DNA from: Desulfobacteraceae bacterium RAAP-1
GTDB taxonomy: Bacteria; Desulfobacterota; Desulfobacteria; Desulfobacterales; Desulfatirhabdiaceae
Length of the DNA: 48,169 nucleotides
Assembly (NCBI GenBank): GCA_001443525.1
Contig: LKPX01000023.1
Span: 1 to 48,169, forward strand
Direction of reading: 5' to 3'
The notes beneath the pieces were generated by a model. The model made no database searches and was not told where the DNA came from. It saw only the letters and a program-made list of their open reading frames with translations. The translations under genes were made by a program, and so were the position numbers. The stretch's first letter is position 1; each line of letters starts with the position of its first letter. Positions 1-9,240 of the stretch are shown in pieces.

Positions 1-1
1 G

Positions 2-110
2 CTGTGCCGCGATTCGACGTACTGAATGTACAGTCTCATCGCTGCTCGCTTGCTTTCGCGGTCTCAGTCCGAATGCTTGCTGGAATATCATTTTGAAAGC
101 AAAATGGAAT
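2..110. repeat. 109-bp dispersed repeat, copy 1
   Basis: The reverse complement of this stretch is identical base for base to 30506-30614 (109/109); identity stops at both ends (the bases at 1 and 111 differ from their counterparts). It carries two small internal hairpins, one around GTAC-TGAAT-GTAC (20-32) and one around ATTTTG-AAAG-CAAAAT (90-105). It lies just past the 3' end of the M16 protease gene. No open frame spans it convincingly. It is probably a dispersed non-coding repeat of this genome; its function is unknown. Confidence 0.9.
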
Positions 111-134
111 TATCATCCGACGGTTGTGAATGTC

Positions 135-3104
135 TTAAATTCGATGCAGGGAGAACGGTGTCATTTCTGTTGTCTGTCCTGCCGTCTTGAGCTTTTCTTC
201 GCTGGAGATGACGGCCACTCCCTTACGAATCTGAGCAGGGTCCAGATATTTTCGGGATACCCGAAGGATATCTTCATGCGTAACGGCTAGAAGACGTTGC
301 TTGAAACGACGTCTCACATCATCTGAAAGTCCTACAACCTTGCGGTAGAACGCTTTGCGAGCCGCTGGCCCCGGCGGGTCCGGGCGATCGATATCCGCGC
401 AGACCTGAAGGATGCCTTCCTGAATGTCTTCAGCGGAATAATTGCCGGAAGCCATGAATTCCATAGCTCCTGTAAAGGCTTTAAGCGTTGAAACAATGTG
501 CGGATCTCGATAAGACGCAAAACAGAACAGGCCGTCTTCCGGGGAATAAACCGCCATGCCGCCGTAGGCCCCGCCTTTTTCTCGCACTTCACGGTGCAGG
601 TAGAGCGATCGGCTCATTTTGCTGATCAGCATCAGTACCGGGGCATCCGGATGCCCCATGCGGACTGTCTGAAACGACTGTGCCACAAAAGATACGGCTG
701 ATGATGTAGACCAGCCTTCATAAGGCAGAGCTGTATCCGGTTCTGCGGATGCCGGCGTCGCTCTGTGCTCTTGATCTTTCTGCAGTGCATTTTGTAATGC
801 GTCCGGCCACCGGGACGTCTTTGAAAGCATTTGGGATTCTCCGATCAGCGCCAGTTTCAGGTTGTTTCCGGTAAAGAGAGCTGCGGCAATATCGCCGAGT
901 TTTTGGGAAATTTCAGACAAGGTCGTGTCTGAAAGGTCATGAGTTAAATCCTGAATGGTTTTAAGCTGATGGATGCCGTGCCATAATTCGTTCAGACGGC
1001 TGGCGGACGAAAATCGCCGGGAAGCCAGCGACATCGCCAGCCGATGACCATTCTGGACAATCATCGATTCCATACCGGCTTGATATTCCTGCAGCAGCAT
1101 TTTCAACCGGGACAGGTCCGAAAACCGGTATTGGGTTAACAGTTCCTGGAGAATTTCAAAGGCTGGGTCCACGTTCTCCGCCAGGCACTTGATGCCGATT
1201 GTGATCAGCGGCAGACATGCGCCGGTGTCATCAAAACGGGTTCTTGCAGCTGTTGAAAATCCGAGACCTCCGGTATAGCGGTCTATCCGCCTTGCCATCT
1301 CTGTATAATTGCGAAGCGTCGTGCCGGTTTTGGGAAGGGCATAACAGAAAAAAGGCGCCAGAGGAAGCAGCTTTTCGGAAAGAACGCTGGTTTGAAGCGC
1401 CGCAGACACATACACAATGCCGGAGGTAGGTTGATCGTAATACAGTACAGCAGGGCTGCTGCATGGCATTTCGGTGATTATCCGAATATCGGTCGGGATG
1501 TCCTGAACTGTCAGCGTGGGAAGACAGGATACATCTTCCAAACTTTCCTGCCGTGTCTGGAGCCGATTCGCCGTTATTGCCAGATTGTCCATATCTGGAG
1601 CCGACAAGGTAGCGGCGACGGACCGAAGCTTTTCGGTAATCCTGACGGTTTCTGTTTCCTCCAGTGCCGGATCCGGTTCAAGCGTCATTTGCACGCGATG
1701 CGGGTTATCGAGAAAATATTCCCGAATCTTCCGTTCCAGAAAGGGGCCTGCGTCAATCACTTTTTTCAGCGCATTCATATGCACATCCAGATTCAGGATT
1801 TCCACCGGATCTCCGGCGTGCAGCCAGGTTCCGAAAAAAGACAGCATCAGTTTCAGTCCATATGGATAGGGGGTGTTGGTCACCTCTTTTCGGTGAAACT
1901 CGATCTGATGAATGGCAGATTCAACAAGCTCCCGATCGATGCCGTTCTGCGCCAGTTTTTCAAGTGTCTCAAGCACAATAGCCTGAATCCTGTCGGCGTC
2001 TGAGGCGCTGATATCTTTCAACCCTGCAGCGAATAATGTGTCACGGCAGTCCGCATCATAACCGGAGCCGTCACTCAGAGAAGAGCCCAGTCCGGAATCC
2101 ATCAGAGCCTTTCGCAGCGGAGATGCGGCGTTGGCAAGCAAAACCTCTCCCAGCAGGCTTAGCACCAGCACTTCATAGGTGTTTGTAATATCACAGGTCA
2201 GCCACGCGATGCAGGCTTGACTCTTCCGTGAGATGTCCTGATGTTTGTCTATAGGGTAACGATAGATGGCCTGCCGGGGCGTTTGCCACCGCGGCTGCGG
2301 CTGTACATCGGTATCAGGATCGATTCCGGTGAATCGGCTCAATACCCGATCCTGAATGTACTCAAGATGATCTTTAAGCGGAAGATTGCCATAAGTATAA
2401 AAGTATGCATTGCTGGGGTGATAGTGCCGACGATGGAATTTTTTCAGTTGTTCCCATGTCAGGCCAGGGATCACGGCAGGGTCTCCTCCGGAATTGAAAC
2501 GGTAAGTGGTATCCGGATACAGTGCATTCAGGAGAGATCTGGACATTACCTGATCCGGAGATGACATGGCGCCTTTCATTTCGTTATATACAACGCCTTT
2601 ATAGGCTAATGTCAGCGGATCCCGCGATTCAATTTCCAGACGATGTCCTTCCTGCATGAAACTCAGCTCATCCAGATTTGGAAAAAAAGCCGCATCCAGA
2701 TAAACCCCCATCAGGTTATAATAATCCTTGGGTGTTTGCGTGGAAAAGGGATACATCGTCCAGTCCGATGCGGTAAAGGCATTCATGAAGGTGTTCAGGC
2801 TGCGTTTGAGCATTGAGAAGAATGGGTCCCGCACCGGATAGGAACTGGAGCCGCAGAGTACGGTATGTTCCAGTATATGGGCCACGCCGGTAGAGTCTCG
2901 CGGGACGGTTTTAAAAGCGACGCTGAAGGTGTTTTCCGCATCGTCGTTTTGAATATGAATATGTCTGGCACCGGTTTCCACATGCGTCAGTTCGTAAAAA
3001 ATGCACCGCAGTTCTTCAAGCCTTACAACGCGCTGAACCGTATATCCCAGTAAAGTGTCGCCAGTCTGGATTGTAATGTCCACAGGATCTGTCATATGTA
3101 TCAT
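135..3104 (-). CDS. M16C family zinc metalloprotease (insulinase / presequence-protease-like)
   Basis: A 989-residue protein of the size of M16C presequence proteases (about 1000 aa, two M16 halves in one chain). The inverted zinc motif HxxEH is visible as HILEH at residues 76-80, followed by the typical LCGSSSYPVRDPF stretch and an N-terminal half rich in family signatures (NAFTASDWTMYPFSTQ). Members degrade peptides; organellar and bacterial relatives clear leader peptides or imported peptides. No signal peptide is evident, so a cytoplasmic peptidase is likely. The frame stays open upstream to 3176, but the ATG at 3104 has an AAGGAA ribosome site six bases before it (3111-3116) and gives the normal N-terminus. 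It is divergent from rng. The family call is firm; the substrate is unknown. Confidence 0.93.
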   Translation of the reverse strand: MIHMTDPVDITIQTGDTLLGYTVQRVVRLEELRCIFYELTHVETGARHIHIQNDDAENTFSVAFKTVPRDSTGVAHILEHTVLCGSSSYPVRDPFFSMLKRSLNTFMNAFTASDWTMYPFSTQTPKDYYNLMGVYLDAAFFPNLDELSFMQEGHRLEIESRDPLTLAYKGVVYNEMKGAMSSPDQVMSRSLLNALYPDTTYRFNSGGDPAVIPGLTWEQLKKFHRRHYHPSNAYFYTYGNLPLKDHLEYIQDRVLSRFTGIDPDTDVQPQPRWQTPRQAIYRYPIDKHQDISRKSQACIAWLTCDITNTYEVLVLSLLGEVLLANAASPLRKALMDSGLGSSLSDGSGYDADCRDTLFAAGLKDISASDADRIQAIVLETLEKLAQNGIDRELVESAIHQIEFHRKEVTNTPYPYGLKLMLSFFGTWLHAGDPVEILNLDVHMNALKKVIDAGPFLERKIREYFLDNPHRVQMTLEPDPALEETETVRITEKLRSVAATLSAPDMDNLAITANRLQTRQESLEDVSCLPTLTVQDIPTDIRIITEMPCSSPAVLYYDQPTSGIVYVSAALQTSVLSEKLLPLAPFFCYALPKTGTTLRNYTEMARRIDRYTGGLGFSTAARTRFDDTGACLPLITIGIKCLAENVDPAFEILQELLTQYRFSDLSRLKMLLQEYQAGMESMIVQNGHRLAMSLASRRFSSASRLNELWHGIHQLKTIQDLTHDLSDTTLSEISQKLGDIAAALFTGNNLKLALIGESQMLSKTSRWPDALQNALQKDQEHRATPASAEPDTALPYEGWSTSSAVSFVAQSFQTVRMGHPDAPVLMLISKMSRSLYLHREVREKGGAYGGMAVYSPEDGLFCFASYRDPHIVSTLKAFTGAMEFMASGNYSAEDIQEGILQVCADIDRPDPPGPAARKAFYRKVVGLSDDVRRRFKQRLLAVTHEDILRVSRKYLDPAQIRKGVAVISSEEKLKTAGQTTEMTPFSLHRI

Positions 3105-3265
3105 GGAAGGTTCCTTTATAAAAAAATAATCATACAACCATGAAACTATACTGCCTCTTTTAAATGAAGTTTTCAAATGAAAAAAAATACAGGGTAAAAA
3201 GAAACACGATAGCCTTGTAGAAAGTCGATTTTCGGGCTTTTTATGAAGCCGTCAAGGAAAAATAA

Positions 3266-3295
3266 TTGGCTACTGACAATAAAATAGGCTATTAT
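3266..3295 (+). promoter_or_regulatory. Candidate sigma70-type promoter for rng
   Basis: TTGGCT (3266-3271), an 18-bp spacer and TATTAT (3290-3295) lie about 60 bp before the RNase G start. The -10 element matches consensus at 5 of 6 positions, the -35 at 4 of 6. Just upstream, at 3242-3253, a lone TATGAAGCCGTC resembles the right terminus of the repeat at 10607-10729. Inferred from sequence only. Confidence 0.35.
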
Positions 3296-3353
3296 CAGCA
3301 AGTATAAATCGATTAACTAAACCCTTATCATTTTTGGAAGTGATCTTAAGGCA

Positions 3354-4898
3354 ATGCAAAAAAAACTGATTATCAACGACACGGACTATGAAACCCGGGT
3401 AGCTCTCCTGGAAAATGGCACCATTGCGGAACTCTTTATCGAAAGACAGGATCACTCCGATATTACAGGAAATATCTATAAGGGCAGAGTGCAGAGGGTG
3501 CTGCCGGGAATGCAGGCTGCATTTGTGGACATTGGACTCAACCAGGCTGCTTTTATTTATGTGGATGATGTTTTGGGCTATCAGGACGTGGAGATTGAGC
3601 AGTTCATGCTGCATACCCATGAAGATGATGAAATTCCCGGTGAATCCAGTGCCGTTACCATGCTGGAACATACCGTCAGTCGAAAAGGAATGCATATTGA
3701 GGATATGATCAGCGAAGGCCAGGAAATACTGGTTCATGTGGCAAAATCCCCCCTGGGCACCAAGGGCGCAAGGGTAACCACCTATATCTCCCTGCCGGGC
3801 CGCTTTTTGGTGCTGATGCCGTATTCGGATCATATCGGCGTATCCCGAAGAATTGTGGATGAAACCGAGCGTACAAGACTCAGGGAAATCGTTTTATCTC
3901 TGAGAGATGACGCTTTTGGATATATTATCCGGACTGCCAGCGATGGTATCGAAGCTGAAAAACTGGCTGCGGAAATGGTGTTTCTGAAAAACCTGTGGCA
4001 GACCATTCTCAACAAATACAAAACAGCTTCAGCGCCGTCTTTGCTGCATAAGGAGCTGAACGTCAGCCTGAGAGCGGTCAGGGATCTGCTGACCCACGAA
4101 GCCGATTCGCTGATCATCGATTCCCGTCCGGTATATGATTCGGTGTTGTCGTTTTTGAATACGTTCATGCCGCGCATGAAAGATTCTGTGGAGCTTTATG
4201 ATGGGCAGGAGCCGATATTTGACGCCTACAACCTGGAAGGTGATATTTCACGAGCGTTGAAACGCAAGGTATGGTTGAAATCAGGAGGTTACATCGTTAT
4301 CGAACAGACCGAGGCCCTGGTGGCTATTGATGTCAATACCGGTAGATATGTCGGCAAGCATAATCTTGAAGAAACGATTCTGAAAACCAATCTGGATGCA
4401 GTCAAGGAAATCGCATATCAGCTCCGGCTCCGGGATATCGGCGGGATCATTATCATTGATTTTATCGACATGGAAAAAAAGGCGAATCAGGAGAAAGTCT
4501 ATAACGCGCTTCTCGATGCACTCAAAAAAGACCGCAGCAAAACCCATGTGCTTCCCATCTCGGAGATGGGCCTCATCCAGATGACACGAAAACGGATCCG
4601 CAAACCGCTGAACCGGATTTTATGCGAGCCGTGTTTTTACTGCGAAGGAGAGGGATATCTCATGTCCCGCAATTCCATTTGCCACATGATTTACCGGGAG
4701 ATTCTCAGGGAATATCGGACGGTGAACGGCATTCGGATCATCGTTCGCGTCAACCCGGAAATTGCGGAACTGTTGCATGGCGAAGAAAATTATCTAATAT
4801 TTCAGCTTGAAAAAACCATCGGCAAACAGATCATGATATATCCCAACCCGCAGTTTCATCTGGAAGAATTCGACATTCTGGAAATTCACCAGGAATGA
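3354..4898 (+). CDS. rng: Ribonuclease G (RNase E/G family)
   Basis: A 514-residue endoribonuclease of RNase G length, without the long C-terminal scaffold of RNase E. It has an S1-like RNA-binding region near residues 38-130 (GNIYKGRVQRVLPGMQAAFVD). The catalytic aspartates are visible in AIDVNTG (D326) and IIDFIDM (D369). The zinc-link appears as CEPCFYC (C424, C427, C430), with one more cysteine than the usual CxxC; which of the three bind zinc is not clear. The family processes 16S rRNA 5' ends and decays mRNA. The start has a close AAGG and a GGAAG further upstream. It is divergent from the M16 protease and convergent with the ferredoxin gene. Confidence 0.95.
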   Translation: MQKKLIINDTDYETRVALLENGTIAELFIERQDHSDITGNIYKGRVQRVLPGMQAAFVDIGLNQAAFIYVDDVLGYQDVEIEQFMLHTHEDDEIPGESSAVTMLEHTVSRKGMHIEDMISEGQEILVHVAKSPLGTKGARVTTYISLPGRFLVLMPYSDHIGVSRRIVDETERTRLREIVLSLRDDAFGYIIRTASDGIEAEKLAAEMVFLKNLWQTILNKYKTASAPSLLHKELNVSLRAVRDLLTHEADSLIIDSRPVYDSVLSFLNTFMPRMKDSVELYDGQEPIFDAYNLEGDISRALKRKVWLKSGGYIVIEQTEALVAIDVNTGRYVGKHNLEETILKTNLDAVKEIAYQLRLRDIGGIIIIDFIDMEKKANQEKVYNALLDALKKDRSKTHVLPISEMGLIQMTRKRIRKPLNRILCEPCFYCEGEGYLMSRNSICHMIYREILREYRTVNGIRIIVRVNPEIAELLHGEENYLIFQLEKTIGKQIMIYPNPQFHLEEFDILEIHQE

Positions 4899-4910
4899 TG
4901 GTCTTGTGAA

Positions 4911-4946
4911 AACTTTCCTGACCCGGAACAGGCAGCCAGGAAAGTT
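4911..4946. terminator. Hairpin between convergent rng and ferredoxin genes
   Basis: A perfect 10-bp stem, AACTTTCCTG (4911-4920) with CAGGAAAGTT (4937-4946), and a 16-nt loop. It sits in the 59-bp gap between two convergent genes, so it could terminate both. Read on the minus strand it is followed by a short T-rich run (GTTTTC); on the plus strand there is no T tract. Confidence 0.55.
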
Positions 4947-4957
4947 GGCAGGTATGA

Positions 4958-5146
4958 TCAGACTTCTTCGATGGTGATGGCGCCAGCTTCACAGACTTCG
5001 ATGCAGCTTTCGCATCCAAGGCATTCTTCCGCGTTCACCGGGGATGATTTTCCGTTGACCATTTCGTACACTTCGACAGGACAAACATCTACGCATTCTT
5101 CGCAACCTTCACATTTGTCTTCGTCAACAATGGGGTTAAAAGCCAT
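4958..5146 (-). CDS. 2[4Fe-4S] ferredoxin
   Basis: A 62-residue acidic protein with two cluster motifs: CEGCEECVDVCP near the N-terminus and CLGCESCIEVCEAG in the second half. This is the clostridial-type low-potential ferredoxin fold common in sulfate reducers. In the second motif the usual proline after the last cysteine is replaced by glutamate. A strong AGGAGG lies eight bases before the ATG. It is monocistronic. It is a plausible electron carrier for the complex I encoded downstream, but nothing in the sequence links them directly. Confidence 0.95.
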   Translation of the reverse strand: MAFNPIVDEDKCEGCEECVDVCPVEVYEMVNGKSSPVNAEECLGCESCIEVCEAGAITIEEV

Positions 5147-5294
5147 TTAACAAGCCTCCTTTCATCGGGGAATTTAGGGTGAAAAAATTTCACCGAATTA
5201 TGTCTTTCGGGCAAAGTCCATATATCAATTATTCGGGTGAGTCAAGCATTGAAATGAATTTTTCCCGAAAAAACGAGACTTTTCATATAAGTCT

Positions 5295-5819
5295 TCAATA
5301 ATGGGCGTCGGCGTAGTTTACCCAGCCTCCGGCGCGTACTAGTTCGACATCGAAATGAGCAATGGAAAACGGAACTATATCTGTTTTTTCCTGGTTCTGG
5401 AAGATCAGTTTTCGATCTTCTATCTGGGCGGTTACGTGAGTCGGCGTTCCCGCATAGTCTTTAAAAATACCGTTCAGCACTTCCCGAGACAGTTCGATGG
5501 CCATCAAGCCACAGTTGAACATGTTCTGTCTGAAAATTCTGGCGAAGCTTTCGGCAATGACCAGATGAATTCCGTTAACCTCCAGAGCCCAGGGTGCATG
5601 TTCGCGCGAAGAACCACAGCCAAAATTGGCGCGGGTGACAATGACAGATTTACCGGTAATATCTGTTTTGAAGTTAAATCCTTCCAGGGAAATATCTTCC
5701 AGAAGATAAGGGCGAAGTGCGTCCCTGCTGTTTTCGGTTAAATATCTGGCCGGAATGATTTCATCTGTATTGATATCCGATCTGTCGAGAAAAAGAACCT
5801 GTCCGTTGAAGTTTTTCAT
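5295..5819 (-). CDS. leuD: 3-isopropylmalate dehydratase small subunit (LeuD-type, archaeal-like)
   Basis: A 174-residue swivelling domain of the aconitase superfamily with the signature NFGCGSSREHAPWAL. It pairs with the large subunit encoded 71 bp upstream to move a hydroxyl in leucine biosynthesis. The substrate-selecting loop reads ARYLTENS, which differs from the YLRT/YLVT-type loops usually seen in LeuD, so a homoaconitase or other dimethylmalate-type hydratase is possible. No other leu gene is beside it. Family certain, substrate inferred. Confidence 0.8.
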   Translation of the reverse strand: MKNFNGQVLFLDRSDINTDEIIPARYLTENSRDALRPYLLEDISLEGFNFKTDITGKSVIVTRANFGCGSSREHAPWALEVNGIHLVIAESFARIFRQNMFNCGLMAIELSREVLNGIFKDYAGTPTHVTAQIEDRKLIFQNQEKTDIVPFSIAHFDVELVRAGGWVNYADAHY

Positions 5820-5890
5820 AAATTGCTCTCATTTTCAGGGATATATGTTTAAGCTCCACCAATGGCCTTCAGGTTACAGGCCGGGATGGA

Positions 5891-7174
5891 TCAGGGTTTA
5901 TGAAACGACGGCGTGATGTATCCGGCGATAGCGGTATATGCGGCTGTTGCCGGACTCATCAGGTGGACCATTGCGCCCTTTCCCATGCGGCCGTTAAAAT
6001 TGCGGTTGGTGGTGGAGGCGCAGACCTCGCCTTCCGCCATAACCCCGTTACTCATGCCGAGACATGCGCCACAGGTGGGGTTGGTCACGCAAAATCCGGC
6101 ATCCATAAACGTCTGAATAATGCCCTCTTCAATAGCCTGACGAAAGATGGATGAAGTCGCCGGCGATACGACGCCGCGGATAGATTCACTGATTTTGCGG
6201 CCTTTCAGAATCCCGGCTGCAATCCGCAGGTCTTCCAGTCTGCCGTTGGTGCAGGAACCGATATATACCTGATCTACGGGCGTCCCCAGGAGCTCTTTCG
6301 CTGATTTGACCTGATCGGGTTTAAATCCGAACGTGGCTTGTGGTTCCAGACCGGAGACATCGTGTTCCAAGATGGCGTCATATACGGCGTCTTTATCCGG
6401 GAGATATACGGAAAAAGCTGCAAGGGCCTGATCCGGAGAACTGTATTCATGCTGAATGTGTTTCCAGAGATAGCGGACCGTGGTCATGTCCGGATAACAG
6501 ATGCCGCATGTCGCGCCGGCTTCGACAGCCATATTGCACAGCGTCATCCGGGATTCCATACTCATGGCTTCAACAACAGGCCCTGAAAATTCGATGACCT
6601 TATGGGTGGCGCCGTCAACGCCGATGCGACCGATGACGGACAGAATGACATCCTTGGCATAAACGCCAGCCGGGAGTTGTCCTGTGATTTGAATCTTTAT
6701 GGAATGGGGGTAATGGAATGCACAAACGCCCTTCAGTATGCCGACTTCAAGGTCTGTGGTGCCGACACCCGCGGCAAAGGCGCCGAAGGCCCCATGAGTG
6801 CAAGTGTGCGAATCTCCCATGATGATGGTGTAGCCGGGTCTGACAAAGCCTTTTTCCGGAAAAAGCGCATGACAGATGCCATTGCGGCCGATATCGAAAA
6901 AATCCTGAATGTTATGACGTCTTGCCCAGCTCCTGAGGATTTTTCCCTGAAGTGCGGTTTTAGAATCCTTGGCCGGTGAAACGTGGTCAATGACAACCTT
7001 GATCTTTGAAGCATCAAACACGCGGTCTTTGCCGCGGGCGATTAAATCGTTGATGGCGATAGGGGTGGTGATTTCATGGCAGAATACTGCGTCCAGCCGG
7101 ATAATATGGACATCATCCAGAGGGGCGCCCACCCGGTGAGTATCAAAAATTTTTTCAGCAACAGTTTTTCCCAC
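5891..7174 (-). CDS. leuC: 3-isopropylmalate dehydratase large subunit (LeuC-type, archaeal-like)
   Basis: A 427-residue [4Fe-4S] hydro-lyase of the short, archaeal-type IPMI/homoaconitase class (bacterial LeuC of the E. coli type is about 466 aa). The cluster cysteines are visible in YIGSCTNGRLEDL and NPTCGACLGMSNG, and the active-site stretch MGDSHTCTHGAFGAFAAGVG is intact. The start is a GTG (7172-7174), with GGAG about nine bases upstream. It is followed by the matching small subunit and preceded by lepA on the same strand, 35 bp away, so the three may be cotranscribed. Substrate (isopropylmalate, homoaconitate or a related acid) cannot be settled from sequence. Confidence 0.85.
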   Translation of the reverse strand: MGKTVAEKIFDTHRVGAPLDDVHIIRLDAVFCHEITTPIAINDLIARGKDRVFDASKIKVVIDHVSPAKDSKTALQGKILRSWARRHNIQDFFDIGRNGICHALFPEKGFVRPGYTIIMGDSHTCTHGAFGAFAAGVGTTDLEVGILKGVCAFHYPHSIKIQITGQLPAGVYAKDVILSVIGRIGVDGATHKVIEFSGPVVEAMSMESRMTLCNMAVEAGATCGICYPDMTTVRYLWKHIQHEYSSPDQALAAFSVYLPDKDAVYDAILEHDVSGLEPQATFGFKPDQVKSAKELLGTPVDQVYIGSCTNGRLEDLRIAAGILKGRKISESIRGVVSPATSSIFRQAIEEGIIQTFMDAGFCVTNPTCGACLGMSNGVMAEGEVCASTTNRNFNGRMGKGAMVHLMSPATAAYTAIAGYITPSFHKP

Positions 7175-7209
7175 GCGTGTTTTCTCCGGTATAGGGTTGA
7201 TGAGGAGGC

Positions 7210-9015
7210 TTAATCTGTGTCTGTCTTCAATACCGCCAGAAAGGCAGATTGGGGAATCATGACTTTTCCCACCATTTTCATGCGTTTTTTTCCTTTTTTT
7301 TGCTTTTCAAGGAGCTTTCGTTTTCGGGAAATATCACCGCCGTAACATTTCGCGGTCACATCTTTCCGAAACGCCGATACCGTCGTTCTGGCGATAATCG
7401 TGCCTCCGATAGCGCCTTGAATGGCAATTTTATACATTTGCTTGGGAATTTCATCCTTCAGTTTCTCACAGGCAATTCGAGCTCTTTCTACGGACCTGTC
7501 TTTATGGACGAGCTGAGAGAGTGCGTCCACCCGTTCACCATTGATCAGAATATCCATCTTGACCAGCTGCGTTTCCCTGAAATCGATCAGTTCGTAGTCA
7601 AAAGAGCCGTATCCCTGGGTAATGGATTTCAGTTTGTCGTAAAAGTCGTAAACAACTTCCGACAGGGGAAGTTCGAAGAACATCTCCAACCGGTTATTGG
7701 TTAAATATTGATAGTTGGTGTTGACGCCGCGGCGATCCAGACACAGCTTCATGACAGCGCCCATGTATTTGTCCGGAATGATGATGGTGGCGCGGATGTA
7801 AGGCTCTCGCGTCAGTTCGATGGTTGTTGGATCCGGATACAGTGCGGGATTGTCGATGATCTGTGTGCTGCCGTCTTTCATGACGAGCTGGTATTGCACC
7901 GAAGGTGCGGTCAGGATGATAGAAAGGTCAAATTCACGTTCCAGTCGCTCTTGAACGACTTCCAGATGCAGCAATCCCAGGAAACCGCAGCGAAAGCCAA
8001 AGCCCAGCGCGGCGGACGCATCCTTTTCATATACCAGAGAGGCGTCGTTTAACTGCAATTTTTCAAGCCCATCGGCCAGCTCGGCGTAATTATCCGCCGC
8101 CACCGGATATAACGAAGAAAAAACGACCGGTTTGGCTAATTTGAATCCTGGCGTGGCGCTGTCGCAGGGATTGTCGGCATGGGTAATTGTATCGCCGCAG
8201 CGGGTGTCGCTGACGGTTTTAATGCCGGCGATCAGATAGCCGACCTGTCCTGCGGACAGCTGCGGCTGGGGAATTCGCTTGATCTGGAAAACGCCGACTT
8301 CTTCCACCTTGTGCCGGGCGCCGTTTGACAGGAACATAATGGTATCGCCGGCCCGGAGCGTTCCTTGAAACACTCGGAAGTGTACGATGGTTCCCCGGTA
8401 CGCATCGTAGTGGCTGTCGAAAATGAGGGCTTTTAGCGGCAGGCCTGGATCTCCGGTCGGTGACGGCAGAATCGAGACAATGGCTTCCAGCACTTCCTGA
8501 ATGCCAATGCCATCTTTGGCGGAAGTTAAAATCGCCTTGTCCGGATCCAGCCCAAGATCGGACTCGATTTGCTTCTTGACCCGATCGATATCTGCAGACG
8601 GCAGATCAATTTTATTAATGACAGGAATGATTTCAAGATCATGTTCCATTGCCAGATACAGATTGGCGATCGTTTGCGCTTCCACTCCCTGGCTGGCATC
8701 CACCAGCAGCAATGCTCCTTCACAGGAAGCCAGGGCGCGAGATACTTCATAGGTGAAATCCACGTGTCCCGGAGTGTCAATCAGGTTGAGGGAATAGGTC
8801 TGACCGTTTTGAGCGGTATAGGGGAGACAGATGGTCTGACTTTTAATGGTAATGCCGCGTTCGCGTTCGATATCCATGGAATCTAGAATCTGATCCTTGA
8901 AATCGCGATCCGCCACGACATGGGTAGCTTGGATCAACCGGTCTGACAGCGTGGATTTCCCATGATCAATATGCGCGATAATGCTGAAATTTCTTATGGA
9001 GCTGATGGTATTCAT
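7210..9015 (-). CDS. lepA: Elongation factor 4 (LepA), ribosome back-translocating GTPase
   Basis: A 601-residue protein of normal LepA length. It contains G1 AHIDHGKST, G3 DTPGHVDF, G4 NKIDLPSAD, and the LepA-specific C-terminal domain ending in KRKLLEKQKKGKKRMK. It acts on stalled or mistranslocated ribosomes. First gene of a probable minus-strand lepA-leuC-leuD unit. The ribosome site before the ATG is weak (AGAGAA at about 12 bases). Confidence 0.97.
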   Translation of the reverse strand: MNTISSIRNFSIIAHIDHGKSTLSDRLIQATHVVADRDFKDQILDSMDIERERGITIKSQTICLPYTAQNGQTYSLNLIDTPGHVDFTYEVSRALASCEGALLLVDASQGVEAQTIANLYLAMEHDLEIIPVINKIDLPSADIDRVKKQIESDLGLDPDKAILTSAKDGIGIQEVLEAIVSILPSPTGDPGLPLKALIFDSHYDAYRGTIVHFRVFQGTLRAGDTIMFLSNGARHKVEEVGVFQIKRIPQPQLSAGQVGYLIAGIKTVSDTRCGDTITHADNPCDSATPGFKLAKPVVFSSLYPVAADNYAELADGLEKLQLNDASLVYEKDASAALGFGFRCGFLGLLHLEVVQERLEREFDLSIILTAPSVQYQLVMKDGSTQIIDNPALYPDPTTIELTREPYIRATIIIPDKYMGAVMKLCLDRRGVNTNYQYLTNNRLEMFFELPLSEVVYDFYDKLKSITQGYGSFDYELIDFRETQLVKMDILINGERVDALSQLVHKDRSVERARIACEKLKDEIPKQMYKIAIQGAIGGTIIARTTVSAFRKDVTAKCYGGDISRKRKLLEKQKKGKKRMKMVGKVMIPQSAFLAVLKTDTD

Positions 9016-9053
9016 GCGTTATTTAAATTCTCTGCAGCCTGTCAAAAAGTCAG

Positions 9054-9082
9054 TTGACACCTGTAAGTAATAAGGTTAATTT
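9054..9082 (+). promoter_or_regulatory. Candidate promoter for the diguanylate cyclase gene
   Basis: A perfect TTGACA (9054-9059), a 17-bp spacer and TAATTT (9077-9082), about 160 bp before the cyclase start. The -10 is only half-consensus. Between it and the gene is the hairpin at 9130-9168. Confidence 0.35.
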
Positions 9083-9129
9083 TACAAGCATAAAACATTC
9101 CCTTCTAACAAATTATTTGGAACAATGTC

Positions 9130-9168
9130 AACAACGGCCAATGACGTGTCAATGAGGCCGCCGTTGTT
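9130..9168 (+). other. Hairpin in the leader of the diguanylate cyclase gene
   Basis: An 8-bp perfect stem AACAACGG (9130-9137) / CCGTTGTT (9161-9168) with a 23-nt loop. It lies in the 225-bp gap between divergent lepA and the receiver-GGDEF gene, downstream of the candidate promoter. There is no T tract, so an attenuator role is only a possibility. Confidence 0.4.
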
Positions 9169-9240
9169 TCGTTTTGATGAAACTGCTGACAGCGTCATTC
9201 CGATCCCCTGGATTATTCTGAATTTTAATCAGGCGGTGAT

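Noticed and set aside
1392-2003. 203-codon plus-strand frame
   Set aside because: Lies wholly opposite the M16 protease gene, has no ribosome site, and the protease frame carries clear family motifs.
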